DNA of 64,000 nt from Aricia agestis (GCF_905147365.1 NC_056409.1:20899001-20963000), one strand, 5' to 3'; positions 41,435-51,447 are shown, numbered from the stretch's first letter. Numbers and translations are program-made. Notes: generated by a model from the sequence alone, not told the origin.

Positions 41435-41648
41435 TTTGTAAAACACATTTGCGGGATATTTTGTCACCAGTGTGGCTTGTTGTGTTTGGCAAACCTCACC
41501 ACCGCAAAACTTATTTCTTATTGTTTTGATATGGGTTCGTCATAAAATAATAGAGTAATCGATTATTAAATATAAGTATAGACACAGTATAGCAATATTA
41601 GTAGGGATATGTCATATTGCTATAATGTGGTATAGAAGATTGTCTCGT

Positions 41649-41838
41649 TAAGCCCGGCCGCACATTTTCCGAAATTTCTGATCAGAAAAATTCGGACGCT
41701 CGCCGGAACGCACTCTGTTCATACATTTTGTTGTAGACCCAGCACACTATCAGAATTTCTTACGTGTCAAAATGTATGAGCGGAGCGGGCGTCCGAATTT
41801 TTCTGATCAGAAATTCGGATAATGTGCGGCCGGGCTAA
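41649..41838. mobile_element. PIF/Harbinger-type MITE with TAA duplication
   Basis: Element 41652-41835 (184 bp) starts GCCCGGCCGCACATTTTCCG and its inverse ends CCGAATAATGTGCGGCCGGGC-like at the right (AATGTGCGGCCGGGC). Inverse similarity extends about 45 bp, through TTTCTGATCAGAAAAATTCG. The 3-bp repeat TAA is on both sides, as expected for Harbinger (TWA). No coding frame. Confidence 0.75.
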
Positions 41839-42090
41839 AGTGAAATACATTTTACAAAGATGGCCGAAATGAAAAACTTGGCGACAGTATTCAGTTTATT
41901 AAATATCTTGATGACAAGCTACTTGAGACGTTATAGTGAACACCACGTCCGCGTCATACAAAATGTCATATTTTCAGACTATTTATCATTCTTTACGTAC
42001 TGTTGGCATTTGGTAGACATCTTGAACTCATTATAATGCAAATGGATCAAGATAAGAAGAATTGTATCTTTTTAGCAATGAGTTTCTTAA
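41839..42090. other. Short unassigned DNA
   Basis: No feature recognised. Confidence 0.4.
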
Positions 42091-42554
42091 GGGTATCCAA
42101 AGGGTAAAAACGGGACCTATTACTAAGACTTCGTTGTCTGTCTGTCTGTCCGTCTGTCCGTCCGTCTGTCCGTCTGTCCGTCTGTCTGTCTGTCTGTCTG
42201 TCTGTCTCCAGGCTGTAACTCAAGAACGGTAATAGCTAGAGAGTTGAAACAGACTTTTATATCTATTGCCGCTATAACAACAAAAACTAAAAACAAAATA
42301 AAATTGATATTTAAGGTCCATACAACAAACGTGATTTTTGGGCCTTTTTGCTCTATATCAATAATGGCAACAGGTAGGTTGATTTTCTCTAAATATCCAT
42401 AGTTATATTATGTGTACTATAATATTTAATAATAATATTAAAATAAAAAATAAAAGGGGCTCCCATACAAAAAATACAATTTTTGGCCTAATTTTGCTCT
42501 ATAATAGTACGGAACCCTTCGTGCGCGAGTCCTACTCGCACTTGGCCGATTTTT
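42091..42554 (+). repeat. (TCTG)n-associated repeat, nearly full-length
   Basis: From GGGTATCCAAAGGGTAAAAA to CGCACTTGGCCGATTTTT, with the largest microsatellite of the family here, about 42136-42206. The 5' end is slightly altered (GGGTATCC for GGGTTCCGTACCC). Confidence 0.85.
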
Positions 42555-44160
42555 ATTTTAGATTTTAGTATAATATTTAGAAATTGCTAAGACCTTCCTA
42601 GCAATCTTCTATTATATTTTAAGAGTTCAAATATTGCAAAAATTAAGCCGAAATATCAACTCTATCTTGAAATCAAATTAAATAATAATAAATGGCCATG
42701 ATTTTTAAAATATCAATATTGAATTGCACTACAATACATAATGTTAAATAACCACAAGCTCAGTACATGCTAATTAAATTATTGTGCAAGCATTTTGTAA
42801 TCATATATAACAGGAATAATTACAAGTAATTATAATAATTATCAAATAAATATAATCAAATAGCATTATTTTTGTTAACAAACTGTTTCTCTTAGTTTTG
42901 ATTTAAAATTAATGTAAACAAAAAATTAAAACTCAACCAAATTGTTGTGCCATTGTATTTCTTTATTCAGCGGTTGAAACATGAATTTTAAATTGATATC
43001 ATTATAGCCGCCAATTTTAAGCTACCTACACTTAGATCAAAATAATTAATTACTTAACGAAAGAAGCTAAAAAATTATACATGATCAAAATAATTAATCA
43101 GTTTCCTGTTACCGACTTCCAAAAAATAGGAGGTTTCTCCATTCCACCGTATATTATGTGCTATTCTTTTTTCTGTGTTTTGGTTTTTTAAACTCTTCCG
43201 AACTTGGAATTCAGTTAAAAAGATAGAAATCTTTTTAACTGAATTCCAAAAAACGATATGTTACTTTTTATCTTGACCTAGGTTAAATAAATAAAATGCT
43301 TCGGCTACATGCTTCGCTCTTACCCCATGGATACTACAACATTACAGCGTATTTTCAGATAATGTAGATACAGTACAAAGTGTTACGTAGGGAAACAAGA
43401 CAGTGGAGGCCGCGTGTATCACGGCATCAGAATTCGCCTTGGCAATCAGACTTGGCGCGCGCGCAACTGCAACACGAACGCAATCGAACAATAGTTTAAG
43501 ACGTCATTTTTATTGTAATCTAATGTCTCGACGTTTTAAAATAATGATAAGTCTGCGATGATGAATTGTAATGGTGATGTGATTTAGGTTGTTACTTTAG
43601 TCAAAGTTTAGTAGTAGGTTGTTACGAGTACTTTAGTTCTAAATGCGTTTCGTTCGAAAATATGAATGTCCAAAATGTTGTAAAGTGTTTTACGCCTACA
43701 TTCTAAAGTTCTTTGACAGGATATTATCCATTCAACAGAGCCTTTTAGTTTTGTCTTTACTCATCAAAAGCGATAGATATAAGATAAACACCTTACAAAA
43801 ATACTAAGGTAAAACACGAAATCAACTTAACAACCTTTGATAGGTAATAAAGCTTTTTAAGCTTCGTAAAGCTTCTATAAAATATACTTCATAATGCTTA
43901 GGTTATTCAGTAAATAAATACTTATCAAAATAATCTGAGGAATTAAATAAACATTGTGTTTTGCCAAGAAATAATATTATGAGATTTTAAAGCAAAGTTT
44001 CATTCAAAGCTTGAGGTAAGTTCACAGTTCACACTTCACACCAAAACAAGGCAACATTATTAGGCATGTAAAAGCAGTACCTCTGTGACAAATCGCGTAA
44101 CGCGGCGTATTGTTTTTTAACTACTATTTTTATTAAATACTAGTCAAATACAATTTTGTC
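42555..44160. other. Unassigned AT-rich DNA
   Basis: A hairpin with about 20-bp arms is at 43204-43248 (arm TTGGAATTCAGTTAAAAAGA, loop TAGAAA). At 43108-43140 ACCGACTTCCAAAAAATAGG is an edge of the repeat seen at 14.9 and 48.8 kb. At 43440-43490 GGCGCGCGCGCAACTGCAAC is a GC patch. No gene found. Confidence 0.4.
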
Positions 44161-44181
44161 AAAGTTGTCCGACGGGCTCAG

Positions 44182-44655
44182 ATGGCTAAATCTGCGACTG
44201 GGCGCTTAGAAAAGATATGGACGAAGAACATCTATCGTAGCACAAAAATAACACTAATGCGTTCCCTAATCTTTTCAATATTTTTATACGCCTCCGAGAC
44301 ATGGACACTAAAAGCACGTACTCGAGCTAAGATTGACGCTTTTGAAATGTGGTACTGGCGTAAAATGCTCGGCATCCCTTGGACCGCACACCGGACCAAC
44401 ATGTCTATACTTCAGCAACTCAAAATTACCACCCGCCTGGCCCGCCGGGAGCCTAATAATCTTGAGAGTCTCATACTAGCTGGGCAATTAGAGGGGAAAA
44501 GAGGCAGAGGCAGAGTGGCTACACGATGGACAGACGCGATTGTCAAGGCTGCTGACTGCACGTTCCAGGAGGCATTTCATCAGGCCAAAAATAGAGACAA
44601 GTGGAGAGCCCTATCCCAGAAAGCAAATTTTGGTCGTCACGTCCCTCAGCTTTGA
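44182..44655 (+). pseudogene. RTE-type retrotransposon polymerase, C-terminal fragment
   Basis: The 157-residue frame matches the region downstream of the reverse transcriptase in RTE-clade (BovB-like) LINEs: LYASETWTLK (35-44), FEMWYWRKMLGIPWT (54-68), RTNMSILQQL (71-80), EGKRGRGRVATRW (104-116) and DKWRALSQ near the end. About 15 residues that normally follow ITTRL (the '...FGHIARR' stretch) are missing between 86 and 87, an in-frame deletion. Coding homology extends a few codons upstream (RRAQ) before it is lost near 44165, so the copy is 5'-truncated; endonuclease and YxDD catalytic parts are absent. It is not a host gene and could not move by itself. Full RTE polymerases are about 1,000 residues. 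Confidence 0.92.
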
Positions 44656-44766
44656 GGATACGACTAGGAAGAAGGAAATACAATTGCTTGTGATCTCGCG
44701 GTGTAGCGGCGAAACCGCTCATTTGCGGACACATAGAAATTATTGAGCCTTACTATGAATATGCAA
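44656..44766 (+). mobile_element. 3' UTR remnant of the RTE fragment
   Basis: After the TGA comes GGATACGACTAGGAAGAAGG, similar to the short 3' UTRs of RTE elements. The true end is not visible. Confidence 0.45.
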
Positions 44767-45084
44767 ATCGCAATTGTGATATGACCCAATGTGCGCTTTT
44801 ATAATTTTGGACGCGGCGGTAATATCGTAGACGTCCGCGGTAAAACGATAACATAGGGAAGTGAAATGTATGGAAATATATGAAGACGCTTTTAAATTTC
44901 CGTCGACGATAACTTTTTAACGTGCACGTTAGAGGACATCACGACGTCTACACTCTTCTGAACCGCACAAAACGTCCGCGGTGCGTAAAATCAAAATGGC
45001 ATTTAACGTACCCGACGTTTTATCGTAGAAGGCGGCGTCCACGATAACGTGACGTCCAGAATTATAAAAGCGCACAATCGCAAT
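44767..45084. mobile_element. MITE with ~25-bp inverted ends, possible 8-bp duplication
   Basis: TGTGCGCTTTTATAATTTTG followed by GACG (from 44790) is inverted at 45053-45076 with one mismatch. ATCGCAAT occurs at 44767-44774 and 45077-45084, as an 8-bp target duplication would; however 15 bp lie between the left copy and the clear start of the inverted repeat, so the left boundary is not settled. The inside has several ACGTCCGCGG and CGATAA words and no reading frame. Confidence 0.6.
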
Positions 45085-46191
45085 GTAAAATGAATCGTCT
45101 CGTCCGTCAATGTAAACTCACTTCTCTATTACCAAAACATAATATTATGCATTTGAGGTAGATAGTAGAGTCGTATCCCATATGGACTGAGTCATACAAT
45201 TGGCTCCGAGCGAGCCCCGCACTCGCGATTTAATTGACTCATCCTATAAAAATAACCATAACACTTACCTTATCTGCCGCCTTCCAAATTCTGTTTCTAT
45301 TAACTTTAATATTTGCTCAGCTTTGAATACGCTAAGGGAAGCTGCACTGAAATTTTTCCTTTTCTTGAGCGAGTTTACTAACAATAGTTATGTCTGATTT
45401 TTAAATTTTATTACCCCAAATTGAAAATAACGCTTAAGTTCAGGCAGCGTAAAGCAGTAGTTCTTTATTTTCTTGTTAAATCTTTTTTGTCTGGAGGCTA
45501 ATAGATTATTACGATAAGACAATTTTTAAGCCAGCCAAGCTGCCGAAAAATTAATCAACATTCATTTAGTTCGCCTCAAAAAATATTTTCTGAGCTCCCT
45601 CTTTGAGCAATTCACTTAACGCAAAAAGTTAAAATACCAAGATTACCAAAAACTAATTGGATTTTATTTACTTTTAATTTTACGTTGAACGAGTAATAAC
45701 ACTAGATACGATTATCCTCGCCACACAGACTCAATTCGACATTATTAAAAGACGGAGCAGAGGGCGTTACTAGCACATAGAGCAAATAATATTCTGACCA
45801 AAATCCGACATGTTTCACGTATCAGAATATCGTCAGAAACATCGTCAAAAGTCGACCTAACTTTATAATAATTAAACTTGTGATGAAAGCACTCATATGA
45901 CCACGACAAAGTCGGAAAGAAAGGAAGGTCATGATTTTAGCAATATGGGTGTATTCGTTTCATCGTCACACCAAAACTGCTGATCCCATCTTATTAATAG
46001 AGATATTTATCTTTTTTATAAATAGAGATAAAGAGATACAATATTTATCTTTACTATAAGTGTGTGTGATTGTTTAAAGTTAAGATTAAGATTTTCGAAC
46101 GACCAAGTTCGAAATCAAAAATGTACCGAATATAGATATTATGTCAAATCCCATATATTAATTTGTTGTCGAACTTCACTGTCGTTTATCG
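45085..46191. other. Unassigned AT-rich DNA
   Basis: No gene or named repeat; a 65-codon frame at 45200-45397 has no motif. Confidence 0.4.
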
Positions 46192-46221
46192 AATCTTATA
46201 TCTTTAAACGAGCAATTCTTG

Positions 46222-46270
<49 letters not shown>

Positions 46271-46424
46271 GGAATCTCGGAATCGGCTCCAACGATTTTC
46301 ATGAAATTTAGTATATAGGGGGTTTCGAGGGCGATAAATCGATCTAGCTAGGAATAATTTTTAGAAAATGTCATTTAATTCGTGTTTTATCGAATACCGA
46401 GCGAAGCTCGGTCAAATAGCTAGT
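46192..46424 (-). repeat. (AT)n-centred repeat, minus strand, near full-length
   Basis: Minus-strand order: ACTAGCTATTTGACCGAGCT, TCGCTCGGTATTCGATAAAA, CTAGCTAGATCGATTTATCG, GGAGCCGATTCCGAGATTCC, (AT)n at 46226-46266, AAGAATTGCTCGTTTAAAGA, TATAAGATTC. Ends agree with the 51.5 kb copy. Confidence 0.82.
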
Positions 46425-46964
46425 GCATAATAATATTACCATTTATTATGATAATTTACGTAGTTTGGTTATGTTTTTTGTTTATTCTTCTTTGTTAAGG
46501 TGAGAAATAAACGATAATTATTATTATTATTATATCAGCATAAATACTATCGCGAAATCATCACGGCATGTGGGTGAGCCAATACAATTTTTTTATTTGT
46601 CTGACCACAGCCGGGCGAGTAATATACTAACTCGTCGGCGCTCGTTACGGCTTCGGGTTTGGAACAAAATAAAACGCGTTTAAAAAACAAAAAAAAAAAA
46701 AGTTAAGAAAAAAAAAAAAAGTAAGTTAAAATAATTTGCTGGCCGCAAGCTTTTCGTGCGGAAAATGTGGGTTTTAATAATCTACGTGCATAAAAGAGCG
46801 CGCTTCAAAAATAGAACCTAAACTCCTGATGATTTAAATTACGCAATAATGTTTTTTAGTTAGTACTGGTTAAAGTTAAGGAGGAGTTTTATACTGTGCA
46901 AAAAATATTCAAGTTGTTCTCATAGGATTTAGAATTTAGATCAACCATTCTCATTAAGGACAGA
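46425..46964. other. Unassigned DNA
   Basis: Contains two long A-runs (46680-46721) and no gene. Confidence 0.4.
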
Positions 46965-47013
46965 AAAAAATCGGTTTTCACCCGTGAAGTGCACAGGTGA
47001 AAACCGATTTTTT
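46965..47013. repeat. Perfect 18-bp-arm hairpin
   Basis: Arm AAAAAATCGGTTTTCACC (46965-46982), 13-nt loop CGTGAAGTGCACA, exact inverse at 46996-47013. With the flanking T/A runs it could be an element terminus. Confidence 0.75.
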
Positions 47014-47242
47014 ATGATCATACCCCGCACTCGCCCAACGCATTTAAAATGTCACCGCGGCTATTTTGTGTAATTATTCTCGTAATCACTTTTTGTACGA
47101 ACGTAGTATAACTAAATATATCAGATAAAATTTTGAGAAGTTCGAGGCACATTTTCTATCTGTACTTTGAGAATCAAATTAATACTTTTTGCCGTAAACA
47201 CTAGTAATACTTTATGATATGTTTATTTATCGAAATCGAAGA
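47014..47242. other. Short unassigned DNA
   Basis: No feature recognised. Confidence 0.4.
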
Positions 47243-47585
47243 GGCTCTGACATGGGCGTACCAAGGGGGGCTGCCCCTGCTGTCGACGTCAACATGATCC
47301 AGCTGCCCCCCCCCCCCTGGATCATGTTGACGTCCCTACTAAGTATATTATCTAGTATTTTTATCTATAAAAATCATCAACTAAAACTTATATATATTTT
47401 TTTTCTATAAAAACACCTAGCTTATAAAAAATCTGATTTGCCCCCCCTGACCCAGAACCTAGGTAATTTGCCCCCCCCCCCTGGCCCAGAACCTGGGTAT
47501 TTTGCCCCCCCCCCCTGGCCCAGAACCTGGGTATTTTGCCCCCCCCCCCCCTGGCCCAGAACCTCGGTACGCCCATGGGCTCTGA
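47243..47585 (+). mobile_element. Poly-C hAT-type element, copy 3
   Basis: Element 47251-47577 (327 bp) starts CATGGGCGTACCAAGGGG and ends GGTACGCCCATG; GGCTCTGA is duplicated exactly (47243-47250, 47578-47585). It has a hairpin GACGTCAACATGATCCAG / CTGGATCATGTTGACGTC around a C-run, TCCCTACTAAGTATATTATC, and four tandem units of C-run plus CTGGCCCAGAACCTGGGTA, one more than copies 1 and 2. Overlapping open frames on both strands (47388-47588, 47438-47746) are translations of the units. Confidence 0.93.
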
Positions 47586-47643
47586 CACTACTAGATCGAT
47601 TCTGCTGTAGTTGTTACAAAAATATTATTACTTTATTTAATAC

Positions 47644-47828
47644 TAGCTGTTGCCCGGGACTTCGTCCGCGTCAGCAAAATGTGATAAAAAAAGAAAATGA
47701 AAAAGAGAGTAAGAGTAGTAAAAACGGGATCTTGTTAAGTAGTTGATCTGATCACTTTTCATGAACCTAAAGTTGTAGATAAAAACGCCAATACTGTATA
47801 GAAAATCTTAAAGATAACGAAATAAGAG
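47644..47828 (+). repeat. 5' edge of the GCCCGCGACTTCGTCCGCG repeat
   Basis: ACTAGCTGTTGCCCGGGACT then TCGTCCGCGTCAGC matches the start of the 25.6 kb copy. The rest diverges and is cut by the TA-flanked element that follows. Confidence 0.6.
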
Positions 47829-48814
47829 TAGGGGAGAGGGGGGCTAGTTTTAACAGATTTTGAATATTGTCATTTATCTTCTTAATTTGAAAACCTTATG
47901 TTATTATTTTTATACCAGACTGACGGAAATTTATATGACTTGCATATACTAAGCAAAAAATTCATCTAAATTACTTGGATCCGAAGGGAGACGCATTTTT
48001 TTTTAAAAAGTCAGCGGTTAAAACTTGCCCCGTTTCGGGGGCAAATATTAACAGTGACGGGGTAAGTATTAACGCTAGTAAACTTGTCAGAATTTCATGT
48101 AACCATGGAAGTAAAAGAACAACATAGTAATAAATTGGTTATTTATTTATTTTTTGACATACAAGTGTTAAAAAACAATAAGATCTTCTGTCAAATAACA
48201 TAAATTTCCTTTTATGTCATCCAACCTGAGCTGTTTCCAGCCCCTATGGATTCCACTTGCAACAAAAATTGAATGTGATCCTCGGATTCGGACATCAGTG
48301 GATTTGGTGTTGCCGGAGTGCCGCCAGAGTTATAGATGTGGCAGCTCCAACTTGCTTGTAATACCAAATATTAACGGTTAATACTTACCCCGTTCCTTTT
48401 GTTAAAACTAGCCCCCGAGGAACTATTTTGATATAACTAATTATTTAAAAAAAACTATAGGTATATTTAATAAAATAACACGGAAATGTAATTAACAACT
48501 AAATAACATTAATCATATATTTTTCATATGTACATTATAAAATTAATCATATAAAAATCTGAAATCGCAAAACCAAATAAATAAAGAATGAATCAAAAAA
48601 TTCGAGACGTAAAAATGTTTGTTTACCTGTATTTTTGCACCGACATTCCATAACTTCACAACGTGGCGGCCGGCGGGCAACACACTTGTCGCAAATCGTT
48701 CGCCGACGTCGCCCGAACTTATAACATTTAACGTCTTACCGTATTGTTATTTAATTTAGTAGTTATAGACTTGTTAATACTTACCCCTGTTAAATCTAGC
48801 CCCCCTCTCCCCTA
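47829..48814. mobile_element. 982-bp TA-flanked inverted-repeat element
   Basis: The left end GGGGAGAGGGGGGCTAGTTT (from 47831) is matched by the inverse of ...AAATCTAGCCCCCCTCTCCCC, ending at 48812, with about 25 bp of inverted repeat. TA lies on each side, the target of Tc1/mariner-like transposases. Inside, the theme 'GTTAAAACT(T/A)GCCCC' / 'GGGGTAAGTATTAAC' recurs at least four times in both directions (about 48018, 48055, 48365, 48400). No transposase frame is seen. Confidence 0.75.
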
Positions 48815-48956
48815 AAACAATTATTTTTAAACAAAAATTGAAACCGACTTCCAAGATAGACATTAGTAATTTTCATAAATGAACTAAAAAGTATTTATTA
48901 ATAATTCATATTCTGTACTCAGTATTTCTGTTCTCAATCTTTATAATTAATTGTGT
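48815..48956. repeat. AACCGACTTCC-type repeat edge
   Basis: TTGAAACCGACTTCCAAGAT followed by GAACTAAAAAGTATTTATTA is the edge of a repeat that resumes inversely at 49.19-49.25 kb (AATACTTTTTAGTTCATTTA), so the two form an inverted pair around the LINE fragment. Confidence 0.5.
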
Positions 48957-49103
48957 TGTATTTTAAAATGACAAAGGTTGTCTGGCAGAAACTGCTGCTA
49001 GCAGTAAGACCGCCTATTTGTACATATTTTTCCGTTATAGTGTTTTTTAAGTTTAAGTTTTAGTTTTAAGTTGTACAAATAAAGTATTTTCTATTCTATT
49101 CTA
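48957..49103 (+). repeat. LINE 3'-end fragment (TGTCTGGCAGAAACTG...AATAAAGTATT)
   Basis: TTGTCTGGCAGAAACTGCTG, TAAGACCGCCTATTTGTACA and AATAAAGTATTTTCTATTC match from memory the 3' end of lepidopteran Jockey/CR1-like LINEs, including the polyadenylation-like AATAAA. No coding part remains. Confidence 0.7.
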
Positions 49104-49700
49104 ATTGAAGTCGGTACCAGTCATATAAGTTGCAGTTATATTTTGTCATAGAACTGGCGATTAGGTTAGCTGGTAGTTGGTACCGACTTCAAAATAATGA
49201 AGACTGAGTACAGAATATGAATTTTTTAATACTTTTTAGTTCATTTAATCTGGATCTATAAAAAAACGGTAAATTGCACATAGAAATTGCGCTGAAGTTA
49301 GCTGCTACGGAGTAAAAAATTATGAAGTTTGTCCCAAAAAACATCCAGGAGTTCCCTCTATATCTCACCACTACTTTCGGAAGCATTGTACCAAATTCGG
49401 GTTATTGTATCTCTATAAACAGTAAACACTAAATAGCAACAAAAGAGTTTTGAAAATCAGTCAACAAACGGTGGAACAATAATATTTATAATCAAAGGCA
49501 AGATTTTTGATAATAATGTGATGGTTCATGGCATGATTATAGTGATGATAATGATTAGTATTATTGACACATTGACATAATAATATGCTTTTAGTTGTTG
49601 AAACAACGCCAAAATTGCCGAACATTTATCTATAAGGATTCAAGAGTTCTGTACAGCACCTTCGGAACCAGGGTGTACTTCTGCGCAAATTCTTATTTTT
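49104..49700. repeat. Diverged retroelement debris
   Basis: Contains the inverse of 48.87-48.92 kb at about 49191-49250 (ACTGAGTACAGAATATGAAT, AATACTTTTTAGTTC) and otherwise AT-rich sequence with no gene. Confidence 0.4.
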
Positions 49701-50225
49701 TGGTAGTTTAAGCTTAAAGTCCTTCAGAAAAACGTAAAATCACCATATGTTTCCATGTAAATTTTAAGAAGTCCTGTCGATTTCTCATAGATTGCATCAT
49801 TAGATCACCACTTTTGTGATCATGTTACCAAATTCGGGCTACATCTCATACAACAACAAAAGAATTTTGGAAATCGGTCTACAAACGACGGAGTTGTCCG
49901 CGAACCAATATTAAAAAAGTTAAATATTTCCTCCTCCTTTTCGGAAGTCGGTTAAAAAGTAGTCTAAGTTATGCCTTACTACATCAGCTATGTGCCAAAA
50001 AAAGTCCCGTCAAAATCGCTCCAGACATTGCCGAGATTAGCCGGAACAAACAGACGTCTGTCTAGACATACAGACAAAAATTGTAAAAAATGTTGTTTGG
50101 GTGTATGTACCCTATATACATTCATATGCATCTAGTACAAAACAGTTCTTTCAATATTACAAACAGACACTCCAATTTTATTTATATGTATAGACTATAA
50201 ATGTAAAGATATAGATGTATAGATA
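49701..50225 (+). repeat. Retroelement repeat, 3' half (GTCGGTTAAAAAG...TTTATATGTATAG)
   Basis: From CTCCTTTTCGGAAGTCGGTT through TTATGCCTTACTACATCAGC and CCGAGATTAGCCGGAACAAA to ATTACAAACAGACACTCCAA, then TTTTATTTATATGTATAG. It parallels 25.74-25.99 kb. With the 5' edge at 47.64 kb this may be one long element interrupted by the TA-flanked element. Confidence 0.65.
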
Positions 50226-50310
50226 ATCTACTAGCCACGTCTTCGTCCACGTCCGAATTTGGTTAGTTTTTGTGTGTATTTGCGTAAAATATATTAACAT
50301 TTGTCAGATT

Positions 50311-50560
50311 AAAATATACAAAATTCTCTGTCACAATGTTTGTAAGCGAACTGCTCAACCGATTCAATAAAATTTTGCATACATACATTCGTTAGGCTTG
50401 AGGATAATTTTTATCTGCTTTTTGATATAATATATTATTGATACTAGAAATAATTTATGTGGCAAACTGACGTTTGCCGGATCATCTAGTCAAATATGTA
50501 TAGAAAATTCTCGGGTCACAGTGTTTGTGCGCGAACTCATCCAAAACGGTTCAACCGATT
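50311..50560 (-). repeat. Two fragments of the CCGGCAAACG repeat, minus strand
   Basis: 50311-50490 is the inverse of the 22.8 kb repeat: ACAATGTTTGTAAGCGAACT, GCTCAACCGATTC, ending GACGTTTGCCGGATCATCTA. A second fragment at 50494-50560 repeats CACAGTGTTTGTGCGCGAAC and AAACGGTTCAACCGATT. The pair looks like a head-to-tail double insertion. Confidence 0.6.
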
Positions 50561-50589
50561 ATAATGCTAGAGTCTGGCTAGCGAAAGAT

Positions 50590-50705
50590 GAGACTGGAAA
50601 AAGGCGGCAAATTCAAAAAATCTACGTATGGCAACCTTGTCTATAGTCGGAATTTTTTTTCGCATTTTATATAAACATTCGAAAGCTTTTTTTTATAAAG
50701 TTTAT
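50590..50705 (-). mobile_element. Mariner 3' untranslated remnant
   Basis: Minus-strand sequence after the transposase stop: AAACTTTATAAAAAAAAGCT, TTTATATAAAATGCGAAAAA. No clear terminal inverted repeat or TA duplication could be fixed. Confidence 0.45.
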
Positions 50706-50915
50706 TTACAATTGACTAAAATATATAGGTTTTTCGACAACTTTTTGCCATCTTGTTGGTAGGGACACGATCCCATTGCTCTAAAAATTTTGGAGCTTCT
50801 GATGAAACAACTGCGACAAGTGGTTTTGGCAGTCCTCTTGTGATGTCAACCTGACACTGCCTAAGGAATCCTGCAGCGATTGAAACAGGTGGAAATCTGA
50901 AGGTGCAGACATTGT
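50706..50915 (-). pseudogene. Mariner transposase C-terminal remnant
   Basis: On the minus strand the frame reads APSDFHLFQSLQDSL, then ...HLSQLFHQKLQNF, an in-frame TAG (50781-50783), and SNGIVSLPTRWQKVVEK before the terminal stop at 50706-50708. This matches the end of mariner-family transposases: the APSD Asp (codon at 50895-50897) is the third catalytic Asp of the DD34D triad, followed by the familiar 'LPxRWQKVxxK' end. The first two catalytic Asp and the DNA-binding half are missing, cut by the neighbouring repeat at 50911. A dead copy. Downstream AT-rich sequence with TGCGAAAAAAAATTCCGAC looks like its 3' UTR. Confidence 0.85.
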
Positions 50916-50967
50916 AGTCTTAGTAATAGGGTCCCGTTTTTACCCTTTGAGTATGGAACCCTCAAAA
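50911..50967 (-). repeat. (TCTG)n-associated repeat, 57-bp end
   Basis: GTCTTAGTAATAGGGTCCCG followed by TTTTTACCCTTTGAGTATGG is the inverse of the family's first 57 bp. It truncates the mariner remnant. Confidence 0.75.
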
Positions 50968-51315
50968 GAACATTTTTCAAACAAAACCTTATAATATATT
51001 ATGTAGTAAGTATATTATGTACTCTTCTAAATCCTTACATAAATGTACCGTCAACTTTGTTCATACTCTTATTATTATTTATTATCAAGCGAATGGTCGA
51101 AGTAGTGAATTTTGCATATAATATTATAATGTTATCACTGTTTGACAATTTAATCTTATCATTACAAGACCGTAGCGTTGTTCCGAAGAAATTTATTCGA
51201 TATTTCCATAGTATCGAGTACGACATTCATTGAAACCAAATCGATTTTCAAATCGCTGTCATACACTAGTTTTTGTCAAAACGATATCGATTTAAAGCCG
51301 ATTTATTTTTTCAAT
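50968..51315. other. Unassigned DNA
   Basis: No feature recognised. Confidence 0.4.
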
Positions 51316-51447
51316 CTCTATTGCCGCGGCCGCTGATTCGTCTATCGCCACGAAGCTTCGTGCTATGAGACGATACCATTGGACAATACACGCAGATCGT
51401 CCAATGGTATCATCTCAAGCACGAGGCACTACGCATGCGCGGCCGCT
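51316..51447. mobile_element. Foldback element with NotI-like GCGGCCGC ends
   Basis: GCGGCCGC stands near both ends (51326 and 51438). Inside, GCTTCGTGCTATGAGACGAT and ACCATTGGAC (51354-51383) are inverted with a few changes at 51399-51427. About 130 bp. No target duplication fixed. Confidence 0.6.

Noticed and set aside
42130..42206. Regular TCTG/TCCG repeats as a possible CRISPR array
   Set aside because: Four-base microsatellite without spacers, internal to a dispersed eukaryotic repeat.
47388..47746. Gly/Pro-rich frames on both strands
   Set aside because: Direct translations of the C-run tandem units of the hAT-type element.
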